From Haloactinopolyspora alba (GTDB taxonomy: Bacteria; Actinomycetota; Actinomycetes; Jiangellales; Jiangellaceae), in the NCBI RefSeq assembly GCF_003014555.1, contig NZ_PYGE01000011.1, positions 62,001 through 126,000 on the forward strand: a stretch of 64,000 nt of DNA, in the 5' to 3' direction. Each line of letters opens with the position of its first letter. The first letter of the stretch is position 1. Positions 45,114 through 53,548 of this stretch are shown here, one piece after another. The notes under the pieces are model-generated. The model had not been told where the DNA came from and made no database searches. It saw only the letters and a list, made by a program, of their open reading frames with translations. The translations under genes and the position numbers were made by a program.

Positions 45114-45225
45114 GAATTCCATGGTGAACGTGGTCATTCCCGGCGCGGCGGGGGCACGAAGATCCGTTAGGCTGGATCCGTCCAGTGTCCGAGCGGATGC
45201 GCCGGCGAATTGGGGAATGACTCGG

Positions 45226-45519
45226 ATGAGCGAGGTCAAGGCGAATCCCGAGACGTTGAACGACGTCGGCAACCGCATGCTCACGTCGTCACGTGACCTG
45301 ACCGACGCGCTCACGTCCGTGGGCGAGCACGCCACGTTCGACGCGTCGTCACTCGGCCGCGCGGGCGACGACTCCCAGCTACCCGACACGTTCGCCTCGG
45401 TCGTGGCCGAGGTGTCCGGCATCCTGGAGAACTTCGGCGCGGTGCTGGAGGCCGACGGCAACCACGTCCAGCGGGCCTCGCGCGACATCGACCAAGTACT
45501 GAACCGGCGCGAGCCGTGA
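45226..45519 (+). CDS. EspC/WXG100-superfamily small helical protein (type VII secretion partner)
   Basis: 97 residues from ATG 45226; TGGGGA 9 bases upstream favours this start over the ATG at 45217. The protein is nearly all helix in two blocks (NPETLNDVGNRMLTSSRDLT and FASVVAEVSGILENFGAVLE) separated by a DASSLGRAGDDS-type turn, with a charged tail. This resembles the EspC-type ESX-secreted partners that accompany larger type VII substrates. A TAGGCT -10-like hexamer at 45168-45173 may mark the cassette promoter. It is followed by the lipoprotein and the RTX-protease gene, its probable secretion partner. Confidence 0.7.
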   Translation: MSEVKANPETLNDVGNRMLTSSRDLTDALTSVGEHATFDASSLGRAGDDSQLPDTFASVVAEVSGILENFGAVLEADGNHVQRASRDIDQVLNRREP

Positions 45520-45566
45520 TCCGTCCCAGCTCCGTCGATGATTCACGCACGACCAGGGAGCCCTGA

Positions 45567-46262
45567 ATGCGCCGGATCCGGCTCGCGCCGGTGGTCGCCG
45601 CACTCGCCGTCGCCGGCGCCTGCGGCCCCGACGCCTCCGGCGACGATCAGCCCGCCGGCCCCGACGAACCCGACGCCCCTGACGCGAGCGAGACCACCGT
45701 GGAACTGGACGTGACCCTGGACGCCGAGCTCGGCACCGGCAGTCCGTCCGGGACGGCGTACCCGCCGGAGGCCCAGGGCCTGGTCGCCGAGTACACCGTC
45801 ACCAACAACACCGAAGGTCCCGTGCTCGTGGCCGAGCGGCGCCCGGACGTGGCGACCGTGGACGTCGGTATTCCGCTCCCGGACACCGCGGAGTCGACCT
45901 GGGTGTACGCCGGTGACGACGGCACCGTCCGCGTCACCAAGGAGATGTTCCCGGTGGCGGGCGACGGTACGAACGGCCAGGCGTACACCGTCCCGGCGCG
46001 GCGGCTCGCGTCCGGCGAGAGCATGACCGCGCGCGCGTTCGCCCTGACCCCGCTACGGCGCATCGTCGCGCATCCCGACGCCTTCGACGTTCCGGGGCCG
46101 TCCGAGTTGCCGGCCGATGCCACACAGTGGCGGTTCTGCGTCCAGGTCGCTCCCGATCCGGGGACCCGGGACGAGCCCGCCATCTTCGACTACACCCCCG
46201 ACCGCCAGTTGCTGTGCTCGGACGCGGCGTCGCTGCCGTCCGGTGCGCTGGCCGACCGATGA
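45567..46262 (+). CDS. putative lipoprotein in the toxin cassette
   Basis: 231 residues. The N-terminus (MRRIRLAPVVAALAVAGACG) has basic residues, a hydrophobic core and a lipobox-like AGAC, so it is probably lipid-anchored outside the membrane at Cys19. An acidic Asp/Pro linker follows, then a beta-rich domain (AEYTVTNNTEGPVLVAERRP, YTVPARRLASGESMTARAFA) with two late cysteines (WRFCVQVAP, LLCSDAAS). I recognise no characterised family. Its place between the EspC-like gene and the RTX-protease gene, 22 bases before the latter, suggests an accessory or surface immunity role (inference). Confidence 0.65.
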   Translation: MRRIRLAPVVAALAVAGACGPDASGDDQPAGPDEPDAPDASETTVELDVTLDAELGTGSPSGTAYPPEAQGLVAEYTVTNNTEGPVLVAERRPDVATVDVGIPLPDTAESTWVYAGDDGTVRVTKEMFPVAGDGTNGQAYTVPARRLASGESMTARAFALTPLRRIVAHPDAFDVPGPSELPADATQWRFCVQVAPDPGTRDEPAIFDYTPDRQLLCSDAASLPSGALADR

Positions 46263-46284
46263 CCGTCACCCACGGAGACCGCTG

Positions 46285-48129
46285 ATGAGCCTCTTCCTCG
46301 ACGACGTGTGGGACCTCGGCGCCGACATCGACTACCTGTACACCGCCGGGACCGCGTGGGCGAACCTCGCGACCGATCTCGGTAACGAGTCCACGGCCAT
46401 CGGCAACCGCGAGGAGGAGCTGCGGCTGAACTGGCAGTGCTCCATGGCCGACAGCTACTTCGAGCACGCCTCGCGGCTGAGCAAGGCGTTCGGGAACGCC
46501 TCGGACATCAGCGGCGGTGTCGCCGACATTCTCACCAAGCTCAAGGACGACGTCCGCGACGCCGAGGACGAGCTGAGCGCGAGCTTCGCCCGGGCCACCG
46601 CGGACGCCGGCTACTACTACCCCTGGCCCGGCAAGATCTACTTCTTCACTGACGAGGACGAAGCCACGGTCCTCTCCGAGCACGAAAAGGCCCAGGGCAT
46701 TCTCGACACGTTGAGCGAGCGCATCCGAGCGCACAAGAAGACGCTCGAGGCGCTGGCCGGCGACGCGGCCGGCATCAAACGGAACTGGGCGGCGGCCGCC
46801 GCCGGCGACGACCCGGGGTGGGACATCCCGACCGGCTCGACCTACGGCGTCCAGGTCACCTCGCTCGACGGCACCACGGCGGTGACCACCGGGGACGGCA
46901 GCGAAACCGTCGAGGTCACGGTCGACCCGGACACCGGCGAGACGATCGTGACGATCACCGACGCGATGGGTAACGAGACCGTCGAACGCGTCCCCGCCGG
47001 GAACGAGGTGGTGATCAACACCGGCAAGGGGGACGACGAGATCACGGTGCCCCGCGGGACCAACGTGAACGTCCGGTTCGCGACCGGTGCCGGCGACGAC
47101 ACCGTCTCCGCGCAGGGGTCGGAGGGCGACGTCGAGACGTTCGGCGGCGACGGCGTGGACACCCTCGAGACCGGCGTCGGCGACGACTACGTCAGCGGCG
47201 GCGGTGACTCCGACTACGTCGACGGCGGCGCCGGGAACGATGTCCTCACCGGCCGGCTGGGCAACGACACCGTCTACGGCATGGACGGCACCGACGTCAT
47301 CGCCGGTGGCAGCGGTCAGGATTACCTCGAAGGTGCCAAGGGCAACGACACCGTGTTCGGTGGCGCCGACGGTGACGTGGTCTCCGGCGGCTACGGCGAC
47401 GACGACCTCTTCGGCGGCGACGGCGGCGACAGGATGTACGCCGGTGGTGGCGACGACGCCGTGGACGGAGGGCGCGGCGCCGGCGACGAGGCCTTCGTCG
47501 AGGCCGGCGACGACACGGCCGGCCGGGAGAACAGCGTGGTCGTCGAGATCCCGCCGAAGGAGGAGTACCTGCGATGGCTGGAGATCGAGACCAGCGGGTC
47601 GCCGGAGTTCCAGGACCGGGTGCTGGCGGACCTGGCGATGATGGCGTCGTCGCCGGTCGGCCAGAAGATGCTCGAACGCCAGGGTGAGCACTATGACAAC
47701 TCCGACAACGGGTGGTTCGACTTCAGCAAGGAGAAGGTGACCATCCGCGAGCACGCGGGTGGCAACAACAGCGCGAGTTTCGACGGTGACGAGTACGCCG
47801 TCGCGCTGGACGTGAACCACACGTCCCAGGGCTACCCGATGGACTACGACGATCCCAATTACGATGTGACGCCGCCGAACGTGTTCTTCTTCCACGAACT
47901 GGGCCACATCAACCAGTACCGTTCCGGCGAATCGGACCAGTTCTACGATTCCGACGGCGACAAGAGAAAATACTCCGACGGCACACCACTGATCGAACGG
48001 CAGAACGTCGGACTGGAGTGGGACGCCGACGGCGACGGGGACGAAGAGATCGACCCGGAGTACGACTTCGACTACACCGAGAACGGTTTCCGCGAGGAGC
48101 TGGGGCTGCCGAGCCGCAACCAGTACTGA
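46285..48129 (+). CDS. type VII secretion-type RTX-repeat M91 metallopeptidase (putative toxin/effector)
   Basis: 614 residues from ATG 46285. Residues 1-180 are helical and WXG-like: LRLNWQCSMADSYFEH places W50 at the expected turn. A short beta region follows (TVEVTVDPDTGETIVTITDA). Residues about 250-412 carry some 15 RTX nonapeptides (GAGNDVLTG, LGNDTVYG, GNDTVFGG, GYGDDDLFGG, GGGDDAVDGG), which fold into Ca-binding beta rolls. The C-terminal domain starts near 437 (GSPEFQDRVLADLAMMASSP) and bears zinc motif H537-E-L-G-H541 and the ending ENGFREELGLPSRNQY typical of M91/NleD-type proteases. No ESX core genes and no C-terminal immunity gene are adjacent. RTX repeats on a type VII-like protein are unusual. 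Confidence 0.8.
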   Translation: MSLFLDDVWDLGADIDYLYTAGTAWANLATDLGNESTAIGNREEELRLNWQCSMADSYFEHASRLSKAFGNASDISGGVADILTKLKDDVRDAEDELSASFARATADAGYYYPWPGKIYFFTDEDEATVLSEHEKAQGILDTLSERIRAHKKTLEALAGDAAGIKRNWAAAAAGDDPGWDIPTGSTYGVQVTSLDGTTAVTTGDGSETVEVTVDPDTGETIVTITDAMGNETVERVPAGNEVVINTGKGDDEITVPRGTNVNVRFATGAGDDTVSAQGSEGDVETFGGDGVDTLETGVGDDYVSGGGDSDYVDGGAGNDVLTGRLGNDTVYGMDGTDVIAGGSGQDYLEGAKGNDTVFGGADGDVVSGGYGDDDLFGGDGGDRMYAGGGDDAVDGGRGAGDEAFVEAGDDTAGRENSVVVEIPPKEEYLRWLEIETSGSPEFQDRVLADLAMMASSPVGQKMLERQGEHYDNSDNGWFDFSKEKVTIREHAGGNNSASFDGDEYAVALDVNHTSQGYPMDYDDPNYDVTPPNVFFFHELGHINQYRSGESDQFYDSDGDKRKYSDGTPLIERQNVGLEWDADGDGDEEIDPEYDFDYTENGFREELGLPSRNQY

Positions 48130-48131
48130 CC

Positions 48132-48189
48132 GCCGTGATCATCGACGTTGTGCCACATCACAGTGTGGCGAAACGTTGATGATCACGGC
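48132..48189. terminator. bidirectional hairpin between the RTX-protease gene and ngcG
   Basis: GCCGTGATCATC (48132-48143) pairs with GATGATCACGGC (48178-48189). The stem continues through a G-T pair and ACGTT/AACGT, and an inner CCACA/TGTGG can pair. It starts 3 bases after the toxin stop codon and ends 9 bases before the end of the convergent ngcG gene. The outer arm sequence matches the hairpin at 38799-38855. Confidence 0.8.
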
Positions 48190-48197
48190 AGCAGCAG

Positions 48198-49136
48198 TTA
48201 CTTGAGGACGCCCGCGGTCAGGCCGGCCTGGACCTGCTTCTGGAACAGCAGATAGACGATCAGCACCGGCATCAGGGCGATGACCAGACCGGCGAACAGC
48301 GCGGTGTAGTCGGCACGGAAACCGGTGTTGGCAGCCAGCGTGCCGAGGCCCTGGGCCAGCACCCGTTTGTCGCCGTCCTGCATGATGACCAGCGGCAGCA
48401 CGTACTGGTTCCAGTGCCCGAGGAAGTTGAACAACGCCAGGCTGATGATCCCCGGCTTGGCCATCGGCAGCATGATCCGGAAGAACAGCGTGAAGTGCGA
48501 GCAGCCGTCCATGATGCCGGCCTCGGCCACCGAGTTCGGCAGGGTGCGGAAGAACGCGGTCAGGAAGAAGACCGTGAACGGCATCGAGAACGCCACGTAC
48601 ACCAGCGCCAGGCTCAGGTAGCTGTTCAGCCCGAGAAACTGGCCGACGATCGGCAGGTTGCCCATGTTGCGCACGACGAAGAACATCGGCACCAGCGCCA
48701 GGAACACCGGCAGCATCAGCCCGCCGACGAAGACGTAGTAGACGATGCGGTTGCCGGGGAAGTCGTAGCGCGCCAGCACGTAGGCGCCCATCGCGCCGAA
48801 CAGCATCGTCATCGTCAGCGACATCGCCACGACGATGACGCTGTTCAGGAAGTACTGCCCGATGTTAGCGGCGTTCCACGCGCGGGCGAAGTTGTCCCAG
48901 GCGATGCCGCCCGGCAGGCCTGTCGGGTCGGTGCGGAACTCGCCGTTGGTCTTGAACGACGACAGGATCGCCCACAGCAGCGGCAGCGTCGTGATGAGCC
49001 CCCACAACAGCAGGAAGCCGCCGTTGAGCAGGCCGATCGCCTTGCCGCCCACGCCGACGCCGGGCTGGCGGACGCGCGGCTTGCGCTGCGGCTCGTCCGT
49101 GCCCGGATCACGCGGGCCGGCTTCGGTCGCGGTCAT
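48198..49136 (-). CDS. ngcG: GlcNAc/chitobiose ABC transporter permease NgcG
   Basis: 312 residues with a Pro/Arg-rich start and six TM segments. The binding-protein-dependent permease loop is EAGIMDGCSHFTLFFRIMLP (EAA-x3-G-x9-I-x-LP motif) near residue 220, where the transporter's ATPase docks. It resembles MalG-type permeases. It overlaps ngcF by 4 bases (ATGA) and is the last gene of the ngc operon. As in Streptomyces, no ATPase gene lies in the operon, so a shared MsiK-type ATPase encoded elsewhere is expected. Confidence 0.9.
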   Translation of the reverse strand: MTATEAGPRDPGTDEPQRKPRVRQPGVGVGGKAIGLLNGGFLLLWGLITTLPLLWAILSSFKTNGEFRTDPTGLPGGIAWDNFARAWNAANIGQYFLNSVIVVAMSLTMTMLFGAMGAYVLARYDFPGNRIVYYVFVGGLMLPVFLALVPMFFVVRNMGNLPIVGQFLGLNSYLSLALVYVAFSMPFTVFFLTAFFRTLPNSVAEAGIMDGCSHFTLFFRIMLPMAKPGIISLALFNFLGHWNQYVLPLVIMQDGDKRVLAQGLGTLAANTGFRADYTALFAGLVIALMPVLIVYLLFQKQVQAGLTAGVLK

Positions 49137-50065
49137 GCCAACTCCACCCTCTCGCGGCGCAGGACGCGCATGAACAGCACGACGATGGTCATGGTCAGGG
49201 CGAGCATCAACACTCCGATGGCCGCGGCGTAACCGAAGTCGTAGTCGGCGAACGCCGCACGGTAGATCGCCACGCCCAGCACGTCGCCGGCACCCTGGAC
49301 GCCACCGTTCACGCCGAGCATGATGTGGACGATGGCGAAGCCGTCCATCGCCTGGATGGCCATGTACACCCAGCCGACCTGCACGGTGTCCCACACCAGC
49401 GGCAGCGTCACCTTGCGGAACGTGGTCAGCCGGCTGGAACCGTCCAGCAGCGCCGCCTCGTAGATGTCACGCGGGATCGACTGCATCGCCGCGGAGAACA
49501 GCACTACGTAGAAGCCGACGAACGCCCACGTCATCACCAGGACGACGATCCAGATCAGGTATTTCGGCTCACCCAGCCACAACTGGGTCAGGCTGCCGAG
49601 CCCGATGGCCTCGAGAATGTTGTTCAGGATGCCACCGGCGTTCGACGGCGCGAACACGTAGGCGAACATGATCGCGACGATCGCGTGCGGCAGCACCTGC
49701 GGGAAGAAGTAGACGACCTTGTAGATCGACGACCCGCGCACCCCGGTGATCGCCTGCGACCGGCCGCGCCCGCCCACGTTCAGCATCGACGCGAAGAACA
49801 GCCCGAGGACCAGCGTCAGGACGGGAACGACGACCAGCAGGATCAGGTTGTTGCGCAACGCGGTGCGCAGCTGGTCGTCGTTCCACATCTCGACGTAGTT
49901 GTCGAACCCGATGAACTTCTGGTTCGCCGACAGCCCGCTCCACTCGGTCAGCGAGATGTAGATCGCCTGCACGTACGGCGACAACATGTACAACGCATAG
50001 ATCCCGACCGGTGGAATCAGGAAGGTCAGGATGAATGGATACTTGCCGTGCCGTAGTGCGGACAT
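49133..50065 (-). CDS. ngcF: GlcNAc/chitobiose ABC transporter permease NgcF
   Basis: 310 residues, MalF-like. It starts MSALRHGKYPFILTFLIPPV with TM1 and has the cytoplasmic EAA loop EAALLDGSSRLTTFRKVTLP near residue 215 for ATPase contact. Six TM segments are visible, including NLILLVVVPVLTLVLGLFFA and YLIWIVVLVMTWAFVGFYVV. It lies 3 bases after ngcE and overlaps ngcG. Together they form the membrane pore for N-acetylglucosamine and N,N'-diacetylchitobiose uptake. Confidence 0.9.
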   Translation of the reverse strand: MSALRHGKYPFILTFLIPPVGIYALYMLSPYVQAIYISLTEWSGLSANQKFIGFDNYVEMWNDDQLRTALRNNLILLVVVPVLTLVLGLFFASMLNVGGRGRSQAITGVRGSSIYKVVYFFPQVLPHAIVAIMFAYVFAPSNAGGILNNILEAIGLGSLTQLWLGEPKYLIWIVVLVMTWAFVGFYVVLFSAAMQSIPRDIYEAALLDGSSRLTTFRKVTLPLVWDTVQVGWVYMAIQAMDGFAIVHIMLGVNGGVQGAGDVLGVAIYRAAFADYDFGYAAAIGVLMLALTMTIVVLFMRVLRRERVELA

Positions 50066-50068
50066 TCC

Positions 50069-51544
50069 TCATCCCTCGCGGGTCTGCTTCACGATGGAGT
50101 CGTCCTTGCGGATGTCGGCGGCGACCTTCTCGCACTGCTGCACCCATTCGTCGACGGTGATGTCCGCACGCAGCAGTGCACCGGTGGCCTGGTCGATGCC
50201 GGGGTTCTCCATCGTCGGGTACCAGGTCGGGTACATCCAGTTGATGACGTTGTCGCCGGCGGCGTTCAGCGCGTCCTTCGCCGACGACAGCCCGGGAGCC
50301 TGGATCTCGACGCCCTGGTTCGCCTCGGCCACCGACGTCAGGCTGGTGACGGTGTCGGTGAACCCACGCGCTCCCTCGACGGAGAGCATCGCCCGCATGT
50401 ACTCCATGCCCCCACGCGGGTTCTTCGCGTCGGCCGGGACGATGTACGGCTCGCCCGCCGTGGCCCGCACGGTCTCGATCGGCATCACCGCGTCCTCGGA
50501 CAGCAGCGGCTGCGGCATCATCGCCATCTCGAACGTGGGGTCCTCCCCGATGGCGTCGGCCTCCTCGTTCTCCAGCCACGAACCGGACGGGCAGAACACC
50601 GCCTTTCCGCGCGCCCACAGCCCCTGCGCGTCGCGGAACTCCATGCCCTCGACGCCCTTGAGGAAGTAGTCGTTCTCCTTCAGGCTGCGGATCGCCGCCG
50701 CGGACTCCCGGATCGCCTCGTGTCCCCAGGCGCCCTCTTCCAGGTTGTCGATCGGGACGAGGATCTCCGGCCCGGCGAGCTTGGCCGCCATAGTCAGCAG
50801 CGGCCAGTTCATGTACCGCGGCGCGGTGACGCCCTGGTACACCCACGGCGCGATGCCGGCCGCCTTGATCTCGGCGCACAGATCCATCATCTGCTGCCAG
50901 GTCGTCGGCACGGTCCAGCCGTTCTCGTCCAGCAGCGTCTTGTTGTACCAGAGCCCGAACACGGTGAACGCGTAGTTCAGCGCGAACATCTCGCCGTCGC
51001 GCGCGCCCATCTCGACGGTGCCGGGGATCAGCGTGTCGCGCACCGGTGTCGCCGGGTCGTCCCAGCTGGGCGCGTCCAGCAGCTCCTCCAGCGAGTGCAG
51101 CTGACCGTCGGTGATCAGCTGACCGCCGTCCAGCTGCCCGTCGCCGGAGTTGTTCACGAAGTCGGGCGGGTCGCCGGCGACGAACCGAGCCTGCAGCTCG
51201 CCGGCGATGTCGACGGCGGCGTTGTGGTCGATCGTGACGTCCGGCCACTTCTCACTGAAGATCGGCTGGTGGACGTCGGTGGCGTACGCGTCGCCGAAGC
51301 CGCCGTCGAAGATGTAGATCTCGACGGTGCCGTCCTCGGGCATGCCGAGCGGGTTGTCCTCGCTGACGTCACCGGTCGGCTCGCTGCCGCCGCCTTCCTC
51401 GTCGTCACCACCTCCGCCGGTGGCGCACGACGAGAGGAAGGCCGCGCCCGGTCCGAGCGCGACGCCGGTGATCGCCATCCGCTGCAGGAACGTCCGGCGA
51501 TCGGACGACATCCCCGCGGTACTGCGTTCGATACTGCTGGACAT
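50069..51544 (-). CDS. ngcE: GlcNAc/diacetylchitobiose-binding lipoprotein NgcE
   Basis: 491 residues with AAGGAG before ATG 51544. The N-terminus has a twin-arginine-like pattern and lipobox (SSDRRTFLQRMAITGVAL, then FLSSCATGGGG), characteristic of NgcE. The linker is Gly/Glu-rich. The mature part is a family 1 solute-binding protein (GTVEIYIFDGGFGDAY, FVNNSGDGQLDGGQLITDGQ, ALNYAFTVFGLWYNKTLLDE, NWMYPTWYPTMENPGI). It captures chitin-derived sugars at the cell surface and delivers them to NgcF/NgcG. It lies downstream of the SIS-domain gene in the same operon. Confidence 0.93.
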   Translation of the reverse strand: MSSSIERSTAGMSSDRRTFLQRMAITGVALGPGAAFLSSCATGGGGDDEEGGGSEPTGDVSEDNPLGMPEDGTVEIYIFDGGFGDAYATDVHQPIFSEKWPDVTIDHNAAVDIAGELQARFVAGDPPDFVNNSGDGQLDGGQLITDGQLHSLEELLDAPSWDDPATPVRDTLIPGTVEMGARDGEMFALNYAFTVFGLWYNKTLLDENGWTVPTTWQQMMDLCAEIKAAGIAPWVYQGVTAPRYMNWPLLTMAAKLAGPEILVPIDNLEEGAWGHEAIRESAAAIRSLKENDYFLKGVEGMEFRDAQGLWARGKAVFCPSGSWLENEEADAIGEDPTFEMAMMPQPLLSEDAVMPIETVRATAGEPYIVPADAKNPRGGMEYMRAMLSVEGARGFTDTVTSLTSVAEANQGVEIQAPGLSSAKDALNAAGDNVINWMYPTWYPTMENPGIDQATGALLRADITVDEWVQQCEKVAADIRKDDSIVKQTREG

Positions 51545-51603
51545 CTGTGTACTCCTTCGTACTGGGAGCGTTGGCGGCGGGATTCGGCCGGTCGGCCCGG
51601 CTG

Positions 51604-52371
51604 TCAGCCTCCGCGCCTGATCCGGCCCGCGTACCGCTGCAGCAGGCCGTCGTTGTGGGCATCTCCCCCGGGCACGTTCGCCGAGAGGTAGACGGGGGGC
51701 GTCTCGCCGGCGTCGATCATCCGGCGCAGCACCTCCGCCGTGAGCAGTTGAGCGAGCAGCGCCGCGGTGAGCGACGAGACCGCGCAGGCGGCGCCACCAC
51801 CGGGCAGAGGCAGCACCGCGTCACCGAACGGGCCGCCGTTGTCGAGCACCACGTCGGCGACGTCGCCCAGCTTGCGCCCGGACGGGTGCCGCGACTCGAC
51901 CTCGGCGCTGTGCCGGCGGGACAGGATGGCGACGACGGGGTGCCCGTTCTTCTTCGCCACCTCCGCGAGCCCGACGACGCTGCCGTTGATGCCCGAGTTC
52001 GACGCGATGACAAAGACGTCGGACGGGTCGACCGGTGTCGCGTCGTACAGCCGCTGCGCCAGGCCCGGGTCGCGTTCCAGATGCGGGTCGGTGAGCACGG
52101 ACACCGGCTCGCCGCCGTAGGCCACCAGATCACGCAGCGAGATCCGGTTCGTGGGAATCAGCCCGCCGGCCCGCCCCGCGATCTCCATGGCTGTCGCCTG
52201 CGAGTGGCCCGTGCCGAACGCCTGAACCACGCCGCCCGCGCGCAACGCCGCTGTCACGACGTCCGCGGCGCTCGCGATGTTGTCGCGCTCGGTCTCGGCC
52301 ACCCGGTCGATGGCCGTGCGCGCGTGGTCGAGGTACGCCGAGGCGCTGACCTCGCCGGTCAGATCGTTCAC
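51604..52371 (-). CDS. SIS-domain sugar-phosphate-binding protein (UPF0309-like)
   Basis: 255 residues. An N-terminal helical segment (YLDHARTAIDRVAETERDNI) precedes one SIS domain: VVQAFGTGHSQATAMEIAGR, GGLIPTNRISLRDLVAYGGE, DVFVIASNSGINGSVVGLAE with the phosphosugar-binding SNSG, and VAILSRRHSAEVESRHPSG. The order matches UPF0309 SIS proteins found in amino-sugar operons; a role as isomerase or in N-acetylhexosamine-phosphate handling is likely but not proven. It overlaps the RpiR gene by 4 bases and precedes ngcE by 59 bases. Confidence 0.88.
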   Translation of the reverse strand: MNDLTGEVSASAYLDHARTAIDRVAETERDNIASAADVVTAALRAGGVVQAFGTGHSQATAMEIAGRAGGLIPTNRISLRDLVAYGGEPVSVLTDPHLERDPGLAQRLYDATPVDPSDVFVIASNSGINGSVVGLAEVAKKNGHPVVAILSRRHSAEVESRHPSGRKLGDVADVVLDNGGPFGDAVLPLPGGGAACAVSSLTAALLAQLLTAEVLRRMIDAGETPPVYLSANVPGGDAHNDGLLQRYAGRIRRGG

Positions 52372-53432
52372 CGCTGCTCCTTCTTGCCGTCCGACGCGCG
52401 ATGGGCACTGACCGCCTGCGCGGTCAGGTTGAGTGCGACGCCTGTCGTCTCGTACCGCCGCTGCGCGACGGCGACGTAGAGCAGGTCGAGCACGATCAGT
52501 TGCGGATGCCGCGCCGCGAGCGCGTCCGGGCGGAAGGTGGTCTCGTGGATCGCCGTCGTCAGCACGATGTCCGCCACTTCCGCGAGGTCCGAGTTCGGGA
52601 AGCTGGTGAGCGCGACGGTCGTGGCGCCGCGGCTGCCCGCCGCCGACAGCATCTCGACCGTCTCGTAGGTGGCGCCGGAGTGTGACACGGCGATCGCGAC
52701 GTCGCTCGGGCCCAGCAGCGCCGCACTCGTCAGGCCCACGTGCACGTCACTCCACGACCAGGTCGGGATGCCGATGCGGTGCAGGCACAGCTGCATCTCG
52801 CCGGCCACCAGGGCGCTGCCGCCGATGCCGTACACCTCGACCCGGCCGGCGGACGCGATCGCGTTCGACGCGCGCTCGACCTCGCCGAGGTCGATCTGGG
52901 CGGCGGTCTCCTGGATGGCACGAATGTCGGCGGTGGTGATGAGGCTGAGCAGTTCCTGCAGCGAGTCGGTCGGCATGATCTCGCGGCCGATGTCGATCTC
53001 CCAGCCGGCGACCGCCGACGACCGGCCGGTCTCTTCGGCCATCGCCAGCCGCAGGTCGGCGTACCCGGGCAGGTCGAGCGCCCGGCAGAACCGGGTGACC
53101 GTCGCCGCGGACGTCCCGCTGCGCTCGGCCGTCTCGAGAATCGTGGCCCGGGCCACCACGGCCGGCGCGGACAGGACCTGCTCGCCCACCCGCTGCAGTG
53201 CCGCGGGCAGGTCGGGCAGCGCGGCACGGATCCGGGTCAGCACCGAGGCGCTGGACGTGCCGCCGCTACCATCGCCGGACGGCTGTGCGCCCGGCTGGTG
53301 CTCCCCCGCAGTGTCCGGCGCCGGTCGCACGGCCGGTGCCGTATCGTCGCCCACTCGCGTCGTCCCTCCGTCCGGCTGCCAGGCGGCCCGACATGTCGCC
53401 GGCTGCGCCGTGGTCGTCAGTTTCGCCGTCAC
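52368..53432 (-). CDS. RpiR/MurR-family transcriptional regulator
   Basis: 354 residues from GTG 53432; the first 60 residues are low-complexity, so the true start may be further in. The HTH is VLTRIRAALPDLPAALQRVG, then LETAERSGTSAATVTRFCRA with the family motif TRFCRALDLPGYADLRLAMA. The C-terminal SIS domain (GRVEVYGIGGSALVAGEMQL, DVAIAVSHSGATYETVEMLS) binds a phosphosugar effector. It heads the operon with the SIS protein and ngcEFG and faces the sugar-kinase gene across a divergent promoter region, so it is the probable regulator of both. Confidence 0.9.
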   Translation of the reverse strand: MTAKLTTTAQPATCRAAWQPDGGTTRVGDDTAPAVRPAPDTAGEHQPGAQPSGDGSGGTSSASVLTRIRAALPDLPAALQRVGEQVLSAPAVVARATILETAERSGTSAATVTRFCRALDLPGYADLRLAMAEETGRSSAVAGWEIDIGREIMPTDSLQELLSLITTADIRAIQETAAQIDLGEVERASNAIASAGRVEVYGIGGSALVAGEMQLCLHRIGIPTWSWSDVHVGLTSAALLGPSDVAIAVSHSGATYETVEMLSAAGSRGATTVALTSFPNSDLAEVADIVLTTAIHETTFRPDALAARHPQLIVLDLLYVAVAQRRYETTGVALNLTAQAVSAHRASDGKKEQR

Positions 53433-53454
53433 GCCGTTGGCGTACGGTGATGAG

Positions 53455-53516
53455 AATTCTTTCTACCCTGTGGCGGATGTCAAGAGTTTGGCGCGAGTTT
53501 GCTCAAGCGTGATACT
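53455..53516. promoter_or_regulatory. divergent promoters of the GlcNAc regulon
   Basis: Toward the kinase: TTGGCG (53488-53493), 17-base spacer, GATACT (53511-53516). Toward rpiR: TTGACA (minus strand, 53483-53478), 17-base spacer, AGAATT (53460-53455). The -10 on the rpiR side sits in AGAATTCT, an 8-base palindrome that could also be an operator core. Assignments are by consensus match. Confidence 0.6.
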
Positions 53517-53548
53517 CCTGCATCCACCACGAGACCGAAGGGACGGCC

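Noticed and set aside
46285..48129. RTX protein as a type I secretion substrate
   Set aside because: No HlyB/HlyD/TolC-type genes nearby, and the host is Gram-positive by its gene content; the WXG-like N-terminus and EspC-like neighbour fit type VII better.
48198..51544. Search for a dedicated ATPase gene in the ngc operon
   Set aside because: None is present; known ngc systems use a shared MsiK-type ATPase, so absence is not an anomaly.
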